Shown here piece after piece: positions 61,693 to 64,000 of a DNA stretch of 64,000 nt. The notes beneath the pieces are model-generated. The model was not told the origin of the DNA. It did no database searches and saw only the letters and a list, made by a program, of their open reading frames with translations. Origin of the DNA: Alphaproteobacteria bacterium (lineage in GTDB: Bacteria > Pseudomonadota > Alphaproteobacteria > GCA-2731375); NCBI GenBank assembly GCA_016776605.1, contig JADHTB010000005.1:124001-188000 (forward strand), given 5' to 3'. The position numbers were made by a program, and so were the translations under genes. Numbering within the stretch: position 1 is the stretch's first letter; every line of letters begins with the position of its first letter.

Positions 61693-62847
61693 ATGTCATT
61701 GGGCGGACAAATGGGCCGACAGATCGAGCTGACCCTGCTACAGAAATTGGTGCAGATCAATTGGATCCTGATATTGCTGATCTCGCTGATCGCCGGGGTC
61801 GGCTTCGCCATGCTGTACTCCGCCGCCAACGGCCATATCAACCCCTGGGCATCGCGGCAGATGATCCGCTTTTCCGCCGGGCTTGGCTTGATGCTGCTGA
61901 TTGCCCTGATCGATGTCCGCGCCTGGCTGCGCCACGCTTATGTGATCTATGCCGCCGCATTGCTGCTGCTGGTAGCGGTCGAGGTTATGGGAGTTGTCGG
62001 CATGGGTGCGCGGCGCTGGGTCGATCTGGGCCTGTTCCAATTACAGCCATCAGAGGTGATGAAACTCGCCTTGGTCCTGGCCCTGGCACGATTTTACCAC
62101 GGCCTGCCCCTGGAAGAGATCGGCCAGATGCGTTGGCTGGTGGTGCCGGCGGGGTTGATCCTGATCCCCGTCGCCCTGGTTATGCGCCAGCCCGACCTGG
62201 GTACGGCGATCCTGCTGCTGGCAACAGCGACGGCCATCCTGTTGCTGGCCGGGGTGAGAATGTGGAAATTCGCCGTCGCCTTGGGGGCCATTCTATTGTC
62301 GATCCCGCTGGCCTGGCGGTTCATGCTGCATGGCTATCAAAAAGACCGGGTGCTGACCTACCTGAACCCGGAACGCGATCCCCTGGGTGCCGGCTATCAC
62401 ATCATGCAGTCAAAGATCGCCCTGGGCTCGGGTGGATTGTTCGGCAAGGGTTTCATGCAAGGCACGCAAAGCCATCTGGCCTTTTTACCGGAACGTCAAA
62501 CCGATTTTATTTTCACCATGCTGGCCGAGGAATTCGGCCTCGTGGGCTGTCTTGGATTGTTGAGCCTGTATATGCTGGTTATCGCCTACGGCTATGCCAT
62601 TGCCATGCGCTCGCGCAATCAATTCGGCCGTCTGTTGGCCGGCGGCGTGATGACCACTTTCTTCCTGTATGTATTTATCAACATGGCCATGGTCATGGGC
62701 CTGATCCCGGTGGTCGGAGTTCCCCTGCCGCTGGTTTCCTATGGCGGCACCTCGATGATGTCCCTGTTAATTGGCTTCGGCCTTGTGCTCAGTGTCTATG
62801 TCCACCGCGATGCCATCATATCCCGCCGCCCCAGCCATGGTGACTAG
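61693..62847 (+). CDS. rodA: Rod-shape determining protein RodA
   Basis: A 384-residue SEDS-family glycosyltransferase that works with PBP2. About ten transmembrane helices, with MGVVGMGARRWVDLGLFQLQPSE, the conserved QPDLGTA, PERQTDFIF and PLPLVSYGGTSMM motifs. It begins three bases after the mrdA stop and completes the elongation operon. It converges with the Lrp-type gene. Confidence 0.96.
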   Translation: MSLGGQMGRQIELTLLQKLVQINWILILLISLIAGVGFAMLYSAANGHINPWASRQMIRFSAGLGLMLLIALIDVRAWLRHAYVIYAAALLLLVAVEVMGVVGMGARRWVDLGLFQLQPSEVMKLALVLALARFYHGLPLEEIGQMRWLVVPAGLILIPVALVMRQPDLGTAILLLATATAILLLAGVRMWKFAVALGAILLSIPLAWRFMLHGYQKDRVLTYLNPERDPLGAGYHIMQSKIALGSGGLFGKGFMQGTQSHLAFLPERQTDFIFTMLAEEFGLVGCLGLLSLYMLVIAYGYAIAMRSRNQFGRLLAGGVMTTFFLYVFINMAMVMGLIPVVGVPLPLVSYGGTSMMSLLIGFGLVLSVYVHRDAIISRRPSHGD

Positions 62848-62874
62848 ATAGAAATCGGTGCAATCGGAAGAGCG

Positions 62875-63333
62875 CTATAGATGAGTCAGCGGCAGGGCGG
62901 TGGTGTATTTAATCTGCTGCATTGAGAAGCTGGAGGAAACATCGTTCAGCCCCTCGATCTCGATCAAACGTTTGTAGAACCGATCATAGGCCGGCATGTC
63001 CGTGACCAATACGCGAAGCAGATAATCCCAGTTTCCGGCCAGGCGATCTACTTCCAGCACCTCCGGCATGGCCATGACGGCCCTGGTAAAGTCATCCAGC
63101 CAATCGGCGTCATGACGGGCAATGCGCAAATGGACAAAGACCGTCAGGCCCAGTTCCAGCCGCGCCGCATCCAACAGGGCCACCCGTCCCCGAATAACGC
63201 CGCTGGCCTCCAGCTTCTGGATACGCCGCCAACACGGTGTCGGCGACAGACCCACCCGCTCGGCAACCACGGCCACCGACAGAGAAGCATCTTCCTGTAG
63301 CACCTGCAATATTCGATAATCAAAATGATCCAA
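62875..63333 (-). CDS. Lrp/AsnC-family transcriptional regulator
   Basis: A 152-residue regulator: helix-turn-helix from about residue 5 to 60 (ILQVLQEDASLSVAVVAERVGLSPTPCWRRIQKLEASGVI) and a RAM ligand-binding domain with VTDMPAYDRFYK. The start is TTG, with GAGGG nine bases upstream and an in-frame stop just before; no ATG fits. Lrp/AsnC proteins respond to amino acids; the target is not evident. It diverges from the DUF6356 gene across an AT-rich 183-bp region. Confidence 0.9.
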   Translation of the reverse strand: MDHFDYRILQVLQEDASLSVAVVAERVGLSPTPCWRRIQKLEASGVIRGRVALLDAARLELGLTVFVHLRIARHDADWLDDFTRAVMAMPEVLEVDRLAGNWDYLLRVLVTDMPAYDRFYKRLIEIEGLNDVSSSFSMQQIKYTTALPLTHL

Positions 63334-63516
63334 TGAAAATTACCCTCAAACAATCTGTATTAGATAAATTTTTTCTAAATTTTATCTATAATTTAGAATT
63401 ATTTGTTAATTATAATGGAACGCCGCGAATTTTTGCAACAAATTACCGCGTCCATGGCGGCATATTAAACAGGCAATTCAGCCTGGCGAAATTTGCGAAA
63501 TTGGGGGAATTATTAC

Positions 63517-63798
63517 ATGGCGCTGATATCCTTTACCGAACATCCCGCCTCGGTGGATGAAACCTATGGTGCGCATTTCGTGACGGCCTCGGGCTTTGGG
63601 CTGAGCATGCTGGCGGCCGGGCTGGCTTGCCTGCTGCACGGCGTCTTTCCGTTTCTATTTGTCCGCACCGGCAGCAATGCCATCACGGCCCTCTACCGCC
63701 GTATGGTGACCCATCGGGTGGGCGGCAAAGCCCCTCTGCCCGGCGCTGATTTGTCCCTGGACGGGGGCCTGGACCAGAATAGCCCGGAACTACTCTAG
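63517..63798 (+). CDS. DUF6356 family protein
   Basis: A 93-residue protein with TEHPASVDETYGAHFVTASGFG near the start, a hydrophobic helix (LSMLAAGLACLLHGVFPFLF) and the GSNAITALYRRMVTHR stretch. The HPxSVxExYxxH and HALFPFLF-like patterns match a small uncharacterised membrane family (DUF6356). GGGGGAA precedes the ATG by about nine bases. The stop codon shares a CTAG palindrome with the convergent hydrolase gene stop. Confidence 0.75.
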   Translation: MALISFTEHPASVDETYGAHFVTASGFGLSMLAAGLACLLHGVFPFLFVRTGSNAITALYRRMVTHRVGGKAPLPGADLSLDGGLDQNSPELL

Positions 63799-64000
63799 TC
63801 GACCGAAGCGAGAAAATTCCGTATTTCCTCGACGAACAGCGGCCAGGCGGGTTCGTCTTCCAGAATGAGGTGATTGTCGCCTTCAAGGGCAACAAACCGG
63901 GCGTCGGGTATCATGGCAGCCATGCGCCGGCCTTCGCTGAACGGCACTATGCCATCACCCCGGCAATGCAGTACCAGGGTCGGAACATTTACCTGACCCA
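63795..64000 (-). CDS. Alpha/beta hydrolase, C-terminal part
   Basis: The end of a gene that continues beyond the window, with 68 residues visible and no start codon in view. VPTLVLHCRGDGIVPFSEGRRMAAM carries the catalytic-acid Asp of the hydrolase triad, and VALEGDNHLILEDEPAW carries the catalytic His. This arrangement is typical of the alpha/beta hydrolases that follow a LuxR or cyclase-like N-terminal domain, but that part is not in the window. The TAG stop overlaps the CTAG of the DUF6356 stop. Confidence 0.75.
   Translation of the reverse strand, partial: GQVNVPTLVLHCRGDGIVPFSEGRRMAAMIPDARFVALEGDNHLILEDEPAWPLFVEEIRNFLASVD

Overview
This is a chromosomal segment of a GC-rich alphaproteobacterium, most likely of the Rhodospirillales or a relative. 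The evidence is gene content and synteny rather than a marker phylogeny: rpsT-dnaA adjacency, hflK-hflC-DUF2065-degP followed by serB/miaA and ilvB-ilvN-ilvC, mreBCD-mrdA-rodA, cpdR next to an N-formylglutamate amidohydrolase, a COQ7-type ubiquinone hydroxylase, and a Cys-type intracellular polyhydroxyalkanoate depolymerase. No rRNA, tRNA, CRISPR array, prophage or transposase gene was found.

Layout. 1-8.2 kb: end of a polysaccharide deacetylase, GAF protein, alpha/beta hydrolase, luciferase-like oxidoreductase, YqaA-type membrane protein, DsbB-like protein, COQ7, S41 protease, a 41-aa membrane protein and an amidase. 8.3-13.7 kb: ferritin-like diiron protein, secreted hydrolase, and a pair of paralogous phosphotransferases behind a perfect 24-bp palindrome; then a DapA-family enzyme. 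13.7-20.6 kb: YcgN, PHA depolymerase, SCO protein, dnaA, an 815-bp gene-free region with an AT-rich island, rpsT, an orphan ABC ATPase and a GhrA-type reductase.

20.7-39.9 kb is a catabolic region: thioesterase, enoyl-CoA hydratase and acyl-CoA ligase; a duplicated HxlR regulator; an SDR; and a minus-strand operon (LLM monooxygenase, GFA protein, Rieske dioxygenase alpha and beta, AMP-ligase, then class II aldolase). Diverging from it is an acetyl-CoA-synthetase-like gene, followed by two more SDRs, an FkbM-like methyltransferase, an EamA transporter, a TfdA-type dioxygenase and a double-EthD protein. The set suggests breakdown of an aromatic or phenoxy-type carboxylic acid through CoA intermediates; the substrate cannot be read from sequence. 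40-46.9 kb: signalling, stress and envelope genes. 47-63 kb: housekeeping blocks for FtsH control, periplasmic proteolysis, serine and branched-chain amino acid synthesis, tRNA modification and the rod-shape machinery.

The most notable non-coding feature is a family of about 105-bp two-hairpin palindromic elements: three type 1 copies, three type 2 copies, and two shortened or diverged copies. All lie between genes. Four end 11-17 bp before a start codon, one supplies a stop codon, and one, between mreB and mreC, is flanked by a 19-bp direct repeat that looks like a target-site duplication. They behave like small mobile palindromic elements that change the ends of neighbouring genes.
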